Below, piece after piece: positions 1-12,632 of a DNA stretch of 64,000 nucleotides. A model generated the notes under the pieces. The model was given only the letters and a program-made list of their open reading frames with translations. It searched no databases and was not told where the DNA came from. The stretch is from Ianthella basta (Eukaryota > Porifera > Demospongiae > Verongiida > Ianthellidae), in contig OZ025868.1 in assembly GCA_964019415.1 (NCBI GenBank), positions 8,104,649-8,168,648 on the forward strand, written 5' to 3'. Position numbers and translations under genes: made by a program. Positions within the stretch are counted from its first letter, which is position 1. Each line of letters starts with the position of its first letter.

Positions 1-9
1 ATGTAATGT

Positions 10-258
10 GATAAAGTTTTCTACAAAAGCTACTAAAGATGTAGGGCTGACATAAAACTTAAATACAGAAACAAGGATAGGCTACTACACAGTGAAACAT
101 TCACTATTGTCCCTACATGCAAGAGTGTAGTACTATATGGTGCAGCACTCTTCAATGTAGGGACAATGGTGAATGTTCCACTGTGTAGTAGCCTATCCTT
201 GTTTCTGTACTTTTTATGCCAGCCCTACATCTTTAGTAGCTTTTGTAGAAAACTTTCA
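10..258. repeat. Long foldback (inverted repeat), arms ~115 bp
   Basis: The left arm (about 10-127) and right arm (about 146-258) are near-perfect complements separated by an 18-base loop. Matching blocks include ACAAGGATAGGCTACTACAC and its complement at about 184-203. It has the form of a foldback MITE. It lies outside the duplicated modules at the array's left edge. Confidence 0.85.
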
Positions 259-1360
259 TTCTTTCCTGTTTCTACACTTTTTATAGAGTGTATAAGCTCA
301 GATATGATACATTGCCACAACCACAGGACAGCACTGCAAGTATATGGCCCTCATGTTTTTATTCTGGAGTGGAACCAAAGTGGCAGCTAGAACCTAGGCT
401 CCACACTATAAGTCAGGAACGTCCACCAGAAGCTACCTAGCAGTAATTTAAATGACGGCCCACTGACACAACCACTGCGGATGTCCTTCTAAATGGCATG
501 CTGCATGGCTGATGGTGGCCAAAGCTTGTCCCGTATGCACTTGTGAACACTCATCTGACCGCATTGAGGGGCTATTGACCCAAAACTTTAATAGAGAAGT
601 ATTCACTAAGCGACAATTGCTGTATGGAATAGAAAAGGGAAGTTGATCACTGAACCATATCCACATTACATTAGCACATCCTAAAACAACATGTTTATGT
701 TTTGGTGACTCTTTTCCTAAATAGGCCATCACATTTCCACACAGCTGTTGTATGCACGCAGAGAGTATTATTGAATTATCACACAGGTTCACACAGTACT
801 GAGTAGTACGTACAATCTAGCTTACAGACCCGACTGGACACTGCCATTAGTGTGGGTGTGGGTGTGCTGGTTGGCATGTACGTAGCTTTGTGGGCATACA
901 GTATGTTAGATCTAGAGTATGTGTGAGAGTGCATGTGTTTGGGTGTCAATGACATTCACTGGGTCACATTGGGGACAGACTGAGTGACATTCACATTACT
1001 TATATTCGCAACATTTATAATAGCTATAGCTCCTCTGCATATATGTATTATATTTATCACTTGTCTGCTTAAGTCATGTATTTTTATGAAGTTCAAATTC
1101 CCATGCAAGCATTGTGCTGATGATGAAAGTGAAATGTATTATGCCTGGAAAACCTAGAATGTAGACAGATGAGGGGGTCCACATATTTCAGGGTAGCTAG
1201 GTCCAAAGATTTTAGTCCATTTCTGAAATAGTAGTTCCAGAGGTTCAAATATCTCGAAATATTTGGACTGGGGTGGAACCTTTTCAGGGTGGTCCAATTT
1301 TTTCGTGACGACCAACCGTACATGTGATTACGTCATTGTAAAATGGCATATTGCGCCTAG
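259..1360. other. Left flank of the array, no gene recognised
   Basis: AT-rich sequence without a supportable exon. The minus-strand open frames at 448-792 and 1093-1323 have no recognisable domain. It shows no match to the duplicated modules, whose homology begins near 1795. Confidence 0.6.
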
Positions 1361-1404
1361 CATAGATATTCTACACTACGCAACCGTAGTGTAGAATATC
1401 TATG
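1361..1404. repeat. Perfect 20-bp hairpin
   Basis: CATAGATATTCTACACTACG and its exact complement are separated by CAAC. The near-repeat GCGCCTAGCA flanks both sides, which may be a target duplication of a tiny foldback element. Confidence 0.8.
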
Positions 1405-2221
1405 CGCCTAGCAACGTTTCACGAGGCTGGGGAAACCTCCACTTGTGGACTGGCTCGCAGAGCCATCTAACCTACAAAAGGCCCTTACCTGCCAAAAGCG
1501 TCATAGAACTGTGGGTAATTTATCCTCCTAATCCCTGTCGTTCTTGAGTCACAGCTAACGGAGAAGAATAAGAATAAGACGAAACACGGTAAAAGGCGTC
1601 GACGCTTTCTACATGACGGGGCCCTGGCGCTTGGAAATTAGGTTAGCTCTGTAAACTGTACAGCCTCCCCTCCTCGCTGACGGTTCATTTTGTTGGTTCT
1701 TGCTTCTGTTCAGGAGTAGCACTACTTTTCCTTTGTATTACAGCATACAAACAACCATGGCCATCCCTACATAAACAGCACTACCGTGCTGTCGGATATA
1801 TTCAGTGACCAGGTTCCAGTATCGAGCCAATATCACTGGACCATGCACATGTTCCATATTAGATGCGTGCATCTCCTCTCCCTCGTGTGGAAGAACAACA
1901 GCTAGATGTGTGTGGGGTGGGATGGGGTGTGTGTGTGGGGGGGGGAGGAGGTTTTTGCTGCCTCTCATGCAACAATAATGCTCACAAACACATATGCACG
2001 CATGAAGACCTACCTGTGAATACCCCCACCTACATTAATCCCTGCCGCCAGCTGCTCCTATGCCTTTCTATCCTCTGCAGGTGTATTCACTCCACTTTGT
2101 TCGGATCACTCTCAAACATGACAAAGGAGCTGTCTGTATATTTATCAGGAAGTTACCGTGCCAACTGGAGCACACACCAACTTCAAAGTATAGTGTGTGG
2201 GTGTGAATGTGCATAGAGTTA
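1405..2221. other. Upstream region of gene A
   Basis: From about 1795 it matches the upstream regions of C (from ~21537) and D (from ~34550). Before 1795 it is unique in the window and somewhat more GC-rich, with no recognisable product. Confidence 0.6.
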
Positions 2222-2295
2222 ATACAAAATATTCGCGGGGAATATTTTCGCGAATCGTAATCTACCCGCGAAACCTTAGGGCTATACGGTATATA
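2222..2295 (+). promoter_or_regulatory. Candidate core promoter of gene A: foldback-like block ending in GGTATATA
   Basis: GGTATATA at 2288-2295 lies about 50 bases before the ATG, preceded by a block of TTCGCG/CGCGAA motifs. The same arrangement precedes genes C and D and is absent from E, F and G. The TATA role is inferred; the block also looks like a mobile-element remnant. Confidence 0.4.
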
Positions 2296-2344
2296 CGACT
2301 ACATGGCCATTCAACCTACATTTCCTCCCAGCCGTGAACGCGTT

Positions 2345-4784
2345 ATGGCTCCTACAGCCCTGTATGTCGCTCTGCTACTGCTCCTCGCTAGCCACTGCCA
2401 GGCTCAGGATCTCGCTAGCTATGAGAATTCCAAGATCCTCATCAGCGGCCAATACGAGTTGTACTGGACCTACAGGGCCGCTGATAGCAGAATGGATATG
2501 GCTGTGCGAGTGAAGACCCTTGGGTGGTTCGGCCTAGGTATCTCCCCTGACGGACAAATGAGCAACTCGGACGTGGTGACCGGATGGGTGACGGCAGGCG
2601 GAATGGCAATGCTACAAGTGAGTGGGCTGCAAATGATAGGATGGTGCACGCCACATGTACTTTTACTAACTAATGGCAGCAACTGCGTACACATTGTACA
2701 TACATTCGCTTTATGTCAATGGCGGAATGTTCTGCTGCAGGACCGCTTCGCAGATGCGAGATCTCGACCCCCCGTGGACACCCAGCAAGACTGGACTATG
2801 GTTTCAGGGAGGGAGGAGAACGGATGGACCATTATGGCCTTCAGTCGAGCTCTCCAGACTGGTGATACCCGCGACAGAGATATTGTTCAGGTGTGTATGG
2901 CCACAGCTGTGTGCATACATACAGCTATGCAAGCAGTGTGGCTTCTTTGGCCAAATGTCTCTTTCTGCATACATGATCTAGCATGTGCCCAGCAAGAGGC
3001 AGACTGTGTATGGTATCCTACAACAGTCAGTTAGTGTGCATGATCGTGATCATGCTGTGTCACAGCACTGGGCACACCTACACATACCAGCAGAGGTATA
3101 CAGGAAGCACGCCTGCTAGCTAACCACAGTGATCTGTGGCAATTGTATAAAAGCTCCATACCCATATTTATGTTATCCAACATTCAAATGCAAATTTCCT
3201 GCAGGAGTATGATTGTATTAATGTTAATGATGGCATGCAGTGCCTTGTTTAGCATTAAGTGTATTGTTTTTGTTTCATTGCATGCATTGCATACTACACA
3301 GCACACTCGATATTGACTGTTATAGGCTTTATACACTGACAGTGTACATCCATCTACCAGGGAAAGCTGGAGTGACACTGCATGTGGCTGATATTTTGCT
3401 ATAATGATAACAAATACACTCTTGTTGTTATGCGCATAATGCCCCTCCCACACATGGGGTAGTGTATTATTATAGACACTTGGCTCTTGAGGTGTGAACA
3501 AGCAAGATGCATTGTCAGGTGTTTGTTTATATGTATTGTGAAGGTATTACACTCCTTCTTGTTATGCATCCGGACAAGTAGAAGATGTAATAGTTACTGT
3601 ACATGTCTTCCGTAACAGCTAGCAGACAAGCAGTATTATTATGTTTATCTATGATTAATGCTTAATTATGTGTACAGCTTAACATAAGTAATCCAAAGCA
3701 TTATTGGGTATGATAGATATGCTCACTTTATTTTCAGCCTTCTTGCTGACTTGCCTACACAGGGCAACAACAGAATGATATATGCTTGGAGTGCTGATGG
3801 GACCGATCCAGCAAATGCAGATGACCTCATGTATCACATGTCCAATCGGGGGACGCAGGGAGTCATATTTGTGGAGGACAATGAGGTTGTCAGCGATCTT
3901 GAAAGTGCTCAAAGTGTTACATTCTTGACAAATAATGTGAGTTGCATCAAATCTATGTGGCAACACATTAGTGAGTGTCTTCTTTCCTGTAAATCCTGTG
4001 CTCAAACCTGGGAATTACTGCAGATCACAGAATTCCTTAGGCAAGACATGTTGCTGCTTCATACTACAGTGGGTCCTATCTAAGATGATCACTGTGTTAA
4101 GCAGCCACCTAAAAACAGCCTGCCTAACTACACAGTACCTGTCTGCCTATAATTATCACACTACCTTCTTCTAACTTGTCATAAACCAACTAATTGCCTT
4201 GTTGTACTGTGCATATGGAGATCCACATGATGTTGCTGCACATTATGTTTTCATTGTACAGCTTCTCAGTCAATATGTGTATCCCATAGAGTTAATTCCC
4301 CTTTCTGAACCCTCAGACTGTCATTCCAGATGCTGACACAACTTACTGGTGTGCAGGCTTTAGGGTCCCAGACGCCATTCAGAACAATACAAAACATATG
4401 ATCCGGGTAAGGAATGTGTGTATCATGTACACGTTTGAGGCTGTAGATGTAGCTATGTAAGACCATGGCATGCTGTTGGTATGCAACTTGTAAAGCATAT
4501 TCCACTCTAGTTGTGCCATTTTGTGTTGCTTTGATCACATTTAAATTGACTCATGCTCCCAGCTACAGATGAAAGCAGTCCTTACAATGACTGATATATT
4601 GTGTGTGGTTTGGTTAAAGGTCAAGTTGAAGTCAGGCCAGCAGTTGCCTACATGTCTGCAAACAATTGATAATATTCATAGCTACCTGTGTGGTAACAGA
4701 GCTGATCATGCCTGCATGAGTCATGACCAGTACTGGTTGCCATTGGTGATGGACTTCTAGTATGAACAGCAGCTGTATCTGATG

Positions 4785-4858
<74 letters not shown>

Positions 4859-5526
4859 ATGTGTGACATCAACAAGATGTGGGGCTATGAGGTTGCTTAG
4901 GGAGTGCTGTTACATGGAGGTGGTTAGTTCTCTGACAAAGAATGGAGTTGCCCACACCCAAGACACCTGTAGTACCACAATCGCAACAATTGTTCGATTG
5001 GGCGTGTGCCTAGCCAGCACACCCTTTTGACTGACTTGGGCTTGTGAAACTGGACCTCAGGCTTCGGCAGACTTGTGTGTGGGGGTGTGTGGGTGTGGGT
5101 GTGTGCACGTGCATATGCACCTGATTTTGTGGTGCTTGATAGGACAATTGAATTCACAATTTTAAGCATCTAATACACTTAGCTTAATAATGCTTCATGC
5201 ATCACGCATATTCACAACTTCCAGCATATTTTCAGTAAATGTCTGGCACAATGCCAGAGCTCTCCTGTGTCTAAAGCCTGACATTCTTTGATATCAGACA
5301 GCATGGTAGTTCCTTAATATTACATATATATTCCTTCCTGCTTTTCTAGATGTGAAGGTGGGCAACCTGCATGTGGAATGTCCCTTGTTTACATAACTGC
5401 ATTGCACATGTGTTATGGGCATGTTTTGATTGACCACAGCAAACATGATCACTTGTTTAGGTGGATTTAATGTGATTCATTACTTTATGGGAAGCAGAAG
5501 ATGGTGTTTTCTTCAGGTATTGTTGT

Positions 5527-5580
<54 letters not shown>

Positions 5581-8500
5581 GTGTGTGTGCACGCGTGTAT
5601 ATGTGTGTGGTGGCTTGTAACACTGTTCATCTTGTGTACACATGTACGTGAATGTAGAGCAGTCATTAGCTGCTAGTTTAGCTGTCATGTATTCATTGCT
5701 GAATGATGAGACTTAGTCAGTGAAGTGAATGATTGCAGTCTACTTGAGATTTCATGATACAAGTCTGATGCACCTTAAGACTACTACTGTGCATATGTGC
5801 AGTAGACATCATAAAAGGGTCAAGGTGGCCAATCCTGCTTGTGCTTCTGTCTTCTCCCCCCACTTCCATTTCTCTTATTGCAGAGATGCACCAAGGGTTT
5901 ACCTCAGAATTAACCTTTAAATTCAACTCCCGCTGTGCTTTCACAGCTGTGCAATGCTCATGCATACAACCGATTTTGTTTGACTTCTGATTGCTAGTTT
6001 ATGACACATATAAAGCTTGCTCCCTGAAGCCATACTAAGGTTGATTCCATATGCTTTCACTGCATGCTGCCAGAGTAGCCGGCACTAGTCTCACTGTGGC
6101 AGGTAGTCTCTTCTAAATATCAGAGCATATATCATAGCAGCAACAATCGTTTGTATTTTATCTTTTCCAGTCTGTGCATTTATTCATTCGTTTGTTTGTG
6201 TGTGTGGAATTAAAAACGGGCATTTGATTGGATAATGCAATGACGTAACTGCAAACATGGCTGCCTGGCAGTGTGCATGTGCCTCACAGCCAGCCATCTC
6301 TTAGACACTCTGCACTCCTCAGTTTGAGTCTCCAAGGTGCGACGCACACTTGCGCAGAAGTTTATTGTTATTATCTGGTGCGAGGGAGCTGCTCTGGCTA
6401 CCAGTATGTGGGTATTTTGTGTTTCACTATGTGGGTACTTAAGCTGTCAGTGTTCTGACCTGCTGAAAGCCATCTCTCTGTCACAAAGTAGGCTATTGGG
6501 CAGAAAGCTTGTTTTGCTTCGGCACTGCCTTATTGGCTGAGGAAAGACATGACCACATAATACTTTTAAAATGGTGTAGATGCAGCTAGATGTGTGTAGG
6601 TGTATATGTGCATGCAAGTGCATGACAGTGGCCAAGGTCAGTGCAAACAAGATCAGCACTATACCCAGGCAGTGTAACCCAGCTGCAATCACCCAAATGG
6701 TGATGGATGGCTTGCCTTGTCCACTCGGTGATGCGATGCGGAGCAAGGGCGGCCGAAGGCCGCGCTTGCTCGTAATGATATTACCGTATGTGTATTTAAC
6801 AACAACTGAAGTTTGTTTTTGTTTTTGTGTATACATAAATCTGCTATCTATAGAAAATATTTGTGGGCACCATGCTTAGCAAATCATTACTAGCTAAATT
6901 TATTACAAGTTAGTAGCTACCTGTTAAAATTTGTAGTCTTAAGGCATTTCTCTTAGTGGTCTTTATGTTACAGTATTGCTTTGTGTAAATGGGTGTGTCA
7001 GAGTGTTCTATATATTTCTGTCTGTCCTTGCAGTATGAGGCTGTTGTTCACCCTGCAGCAGCTGCTCACGTCCATCACATGATCCTGTACAGCTGCAATG
7101 GCCTAGACAGTTACATTGACCAGCTCACTCCAGAGCAGCTGGATGGAGGCCCTTGTAACACAGCTCCAATTGCCCTTGCTGCATGTGCTGGGCGAATTAT
7201 TATTGCAGCCTGGGCTGTTGGTGGAGAGGTAATACATTGACTGATAGAGTGAATGTGTACCATGCATGTTACCATGGCAAATGGGAGTTATCTGGAGTAT
7301 AATTATATGCTAAGTTATACTATATCTCACACTTGCACTTGACCTGATATATTTGTTATACCATTGATCAATACATAAGCATTGCTCATTTGTAATTCAC
7401 ATGTGTAGTAGTTCTGTCATATTTGTGTATTTGTAGATGGATGGGTACATGGATAAACTTAAGTACATATGTGTACATATTTGCAACCCATGCATATAGC
7501 ACCGTGCACATGCATTGTATGTTTAGTTCAGGCTTGAAAACTGTCACGCAGCCATTGTGCTATACCTTTCACTGTTCTGTGCTCACAAACGCTAACTGTA
7601 TATTGTGGCATTCGCAAACTGTTTTGCCACCCTTCCAACAGCCTTACAACTTCCCAGCTGAAGTGAGCTTCTCATTTGGTGGACCTAATGGTCCGAAATA
7701 CTTTGTGAATGAGATGCACTATGACAACCCAAATGGAATTTCAGGTAGGAGCTTCATGACAATAGACTGTAGAAATTTTCCCTTCATGTCTTAAGTATTT
7801 AAAGAGTGCTACTTTTAATGACTACCCCAATGTTAATGTATAATACAAGTGCTTTTCAATGAAATTAATCAAACAGTGTTTTTGAAGAATAATTAACTCT
7901 GTGGATGAGAAGTAGGGAGTGATGATTAGACTCAAAATTGGTGTTAGATGGTTGCCACTTTGAGCACAGCCATTTGCAGTACGCACCATAACATTTATGT
8001 GAGCAGCTTGTAATACCCAGACCCCACCCATCTGCCGGCCAGCAATATTATTATGACAGAATGGGCTACAGCTAATTTCTAACTAAATCCTAATTGCAAT
8101 TGTACGCATGTATGCATGTATGTTCTTGATAATAAGTAAAATGGAACCATGGCGGACAAAAACAAAATAGACTTCTCGCTCGCCCCCACAATGCCTTGCA
8201 TTCGACTAGTCTATCTGAAATATTGTGAGCATCAGTGTGGATACTGGTGTCAGTGTGAACGTCACACTAAAGTAATGGTGTGATTGATCACACCCTAGCT
8301 TGGTGTGAGCACTGACTTGTGTGACGGTCACACCATATTTCTAACAGTGTACTGTTTTGTACGCACATGCATACATATTAATTCTTGCAATGCATGCATT
8401 TGGCACATGATGTACCATCTGACATGTACACTTTGTCTTTGTGGTTATGCCTTGCGCATTCATTCAATGCTTCGGTTAAAGCAATTTGCCCTTGGCGTTT

Positions 8501-8850
8501 TACCATACAGGTGTAACGGACAGGTCTGGTTTTAATCTGACCTACCTCTCAACTGGGAGGAGGTACAATGCTGGCGTACTTGAAGTGGGGCACACTGTCC
8601 TTCCTTCCATGATTGTACCTCCACGAGCAGTTAACTACAGTATTTTTGGAGACTGCCATTCCAATTGTACATCGGTATGCTTCCAGCTTCTGTGCACTTG
8701 ACTTGTTGTATGGATGATCATTGTAAGCTTGTCTCCACTATTGTTCTGGCATCATTATTCTCTGCAGAACCTTCCCAGTAATGGGATTACTGTGTTTTCT
8801 AACACTTTGCATACTCATCTTGCTGGTGCGTATCCACACACACATGATAT

Positions 8851-8891
<41 letters not shown>

Positions 8892-11800
8892 GGAAAAGAA
8901 CATTTCCTTATTAATGACAACATTACAAAAACAAGGAAATGGAGTCAGTGAGTAAACAGTGATGGCCGGCATGCTGACGGACACATGGCACAATAGACAA
9001 CTGTTTCAGACTCATGCAAAGGGTTTGAACATGCACATGAATACAAATAATTAGCTATCATGTAGTAGGGTCAGTGGGTTTAGTACGCATGCAAGGTTGG
9101 CTACTGATTCCGTAGGGCCCATATGGTATGGGACTCCCGGATGACTGTGCTGATAACCTCGCTAGTTAGCAACTTCTGGGCTTTGGGGCTAGTTTGGGTG
9201 AGGGAAAAGAAATGTTGGAGGCTCCTGCTGTCAATGAAGCCTCTGCAGCCGATTTGTATGGTGGAGAGTGAGGCTTGCACTCCCCTTCCACGTGCTTGCT
9301 CCACAAGGTGCAGGTACTTGCCCTCCTTCCTAAGCCTGGCCGCAGAGAAGTTGGATTCCCAACATACTGTAAGCTCCAGGAGATGGAGCTGTCCAGGAGA
9401 GTGAACTACCAGGTCAGGCCTCAGGTCTGTCGGTACATCAGTGGGCAGGGTGTAGGGATACCCAGGCAAGTCAGCCACAACTGTGGTTCCCGGCAGGAGG
9501 TGTTGCTGGAGGTGTTTGAAAAGGATTTCCAGAACACAGTCATGACGTGTGTTGTATCTGCCACATTGCAAAGCATCTTGGCAGTGACTGAGTACATGTG
9601 CCAGGGTTTGTTTGCAGTGACTTCCGATCTTGCAGCAGATTGTGCACAGGTCAGATGACAGCTTCCTCCATCTGCACAGGTTGGAATTGTGAGGCAGGGA
9701 GTCCACTGATGCAGCCATTGCAAAGGCAAACAGGTTCTCTGGGAGCTTGGTTACAGTGGTGCTCCATAGCTCGTCATCCTTCTCTTTGATAGCAAAGAGG
9801 TCACGTTCCTTCATCAGAGAGCTGGCATGGGTGGTGAGGTCTGCTTCATCGCGTGAGACAATTCTCTTGCGAGCTTCCGCTGCTAGTTTGCTTCCTGTTG
9901 CATCAGGGTGCTCAAGCATACTTGCAATGACTTCTTCTGTGGGTTTGAGCTTCTTCTGCATCCCTGTGTCCCGCATGTGCTGACGTTCTGCGAGGAATCG
10001 GCACGTTGAGTCCTTTGATATCATCAGCTGGCTATAATGGGAGATCTGAGCTTTCTTGTAGCATGTGGTTAAGGAAGGAATGCCTGGCCTTGGTGAGGAA
10101 GATGCGGGAAGGGTCAGCAGGACGACTGAGGCCACACCACTTCTTCAGCATCTTGGTCGCCAGGGGCTCCAGCGTGCGCTCTATCCATGTTAATGGTAGG
10201 TCTATGAGGGAAAGTAGCCATGATAGACGGGGGCAGATGGCTTCCTTGTAAATCCTAAGCTTTTGTTGGCGCGAGAGTGGGGACTGATCTGTTAGGTTGA
10301 GGTATCGTTCGAGTTTCTGTTGCAACTGTTCCTTGATGCTGTCAGTGGAGAGAGTGGCATTGACTGGGAGCCCTAGGAAGGAGGTTGACTTGCTTCCTAG
10401 GAAGGGAATTCTCTCATTTGAGATGGACAAGTGTGGGTTGGTGCACTTACCCGTGTGGCCATGAATGGAGATAGCTGCACATTTTGGGACCTTTGCCTTC
10501 AGGAGGGACCAGTCGAGCCATTTCTGTGTGGTGTTGAGCATGGCCTGGCAGTTAGCCTTACTGCTGGCAGTTAGGCATGTATCATCGGCATACTGCAGTA
10601 TTGGCATCTGGTGGGGTGAGCTGCTAAAGCGGTAGCCACTGTGACTGCACTCGGCCATAATGGTGTCAAGGTACAGGTTAATGACAACATCAAATATCGC
10701 TGCTGAGAGTGGGTCGCCCTGGAAAAGACCCTTTGCCAGGTGAACTGGCTGTGTCTCCCATTGTTTTGTAGAGATTACAGCTGTCAGGCCTGTGTATAAG
10801 GACTGGATGATCTGTATGAAGTGGGCTGGTAGGTGGTAGTGCCACAGGACATGGGTGATTAGATTGTGGTGAATAGACCCAAAAGCATTTGCAAGGTCCA
10901 GCCAGCATACAGTGATGTTGCGTTGGTTTCTTCTTGTGTCAAGGATGGCCTGCCACAGCTTGAACTGGTGTTCTGTACATCCAGGCACATCTTCAATAAA
11001 TGCTTTCGTGTGGCAGTGTTGATGTAGTTGTTGTTGGTCATGAACTGCATGAGGCGCTCCTTGAGGATACTGGTGTACAGTTTCCCAACACAGGATGTTA
11101 GCTAGGCAATTGGTCTAAACTGTGATAAGTTGTTAGGTCTGTCCTTAGCTGAGTTCTTTGGGATGAGTCTGATTACAGCCTGTTTCCACTGCTGTGGGAC
11201 CCTTCCAGAGGACCAGCATAGATTAAAGATATGTAGGAGTGGACTGATAACAGCTGGGCATTCTTTTAGCACTCGGTAGGGTACCTGGTCAATAGGGGAT
11301 GGAGATGACCCAGATCTTGCCCTTTTCAAGGCCTTGTGCAACTCCTCCTCCTGTATCTCTTGACATTGGAGAGGGTTCTGTGGTTCAGGGGCTGAGGGCA
11401 TCCACTGGGGTTGACTGAAGGTGTGTTTCTGTGAGAGTACTCTTCACTGAAGTAGGAGTGTGCATCATCAGCTGAGCAGGTGGGCTGGATATCACTAGCT
11501 TCTGTTGTTTCCCCCAGGAGCTTGTTGGAGAACTTCCAGAAGTTCCTTGCACATTCCCTCCGAATAGCACTTGCATTCTTTCTTTCATCACTTTTACGCT
11601 TCACATTTGTTAATTTGCTATGCAATCTGACACATTGGTGGTACTGTTTGGCCAGATCAGCAATGGCATCCTTTGGGGCATTCATTCTGTTTGCTTCCCT
11701 TAGGTCTTTCTTCAGTTGCTTCTTCCTTTCTGTTACACCTTTTAGCTGTCTGTTGTGTGGTTTGTGTTGTGATTTCTGCTTTGTGGGTTGTGAAGGTGTT

Positions 11801-12590
11801 AGGTTGGATAGGAAGTGGTAAATGCCTGTAGTTAGCACTTCACACTTCTCTTCAAGGCTTCTTGCATCTAACACCTTTGGCACTACTTCTCCTGCAATCT
11901 GGATGTTCAGTTCTAACCATGTTTTCTTATCTCTAGACCGTGGCACCTTAACATGCTTCCTTATGGCTATGGGTGAAGGGGTAAACCCTGGTAGATCTGA
12001 TAGTTGGAAGGTATCGATGGATGGTGTGGTGGTGCTGCTCATTTGCTGAGTGTCGCTGGCATATCCACAGTGCTGTTGTTGCGGGGACTGGTGTACTAGA
12101 TTCATCTTACCAGCTTGAGCTTGAGGTGAGCAGGTTGCACTTCTTCTCAGGTGGAGGTCAAGCCTTTGGAATGTCTTCAGACACTTTGGACACTGCTGCT
12201 CAGGCCTTGATACCCCCTTGGGCTTTGAGGGCCTTCTGGTGATGTTTTGGGAAAGGAACATCTCATAGGGCCTGCCATCTCTCTTCCTGCAGTGTTTGAG
12301 ATGTTTGCCTAGTACTGTGAAACTTGCTTCACAGAAAGGGCACTGAGTCTTGGCTTTCTGACTGTTGACCATGGTGTGAAAAAGATGAAGGTTTGATAAC
12401 TCCTGAACTGCTTGGGGGATTCTTGTCAAACTTGCTACAGTTAATCAACTGGTGGACAGGGACTATCGCACCAAAAAACACTTCAAAATACTCATGGAAA
12501 ACAGGGAAATGCGGCTTAAGGCTCAGCACTAAAATCTCCACTCACTCCACTGGAACACCTCGTTAACACACACCCACACCCACACAATAT

Positions 12591-12632
<42 letters not shown>

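Noticed and set aside
2303-2344. Upstream in-frame ATG of gene A giving 14 extra residues
   Set aside because: C and D have no equivalent, and the signal peptide starts properly at 2345.
2442-2694. Minus-strand open frames opposite exon 1 (also at 22327, 35331, 43454, 53899)
   Set aside because: They mirror the conserved exon on the other strand and have no domain of their own.
9123-9789. Plus-strand open frames within the retrotransposon
   Set aside because: They overlap the minus-strand endonuclease and knuckle domains and show no recognisable motif.
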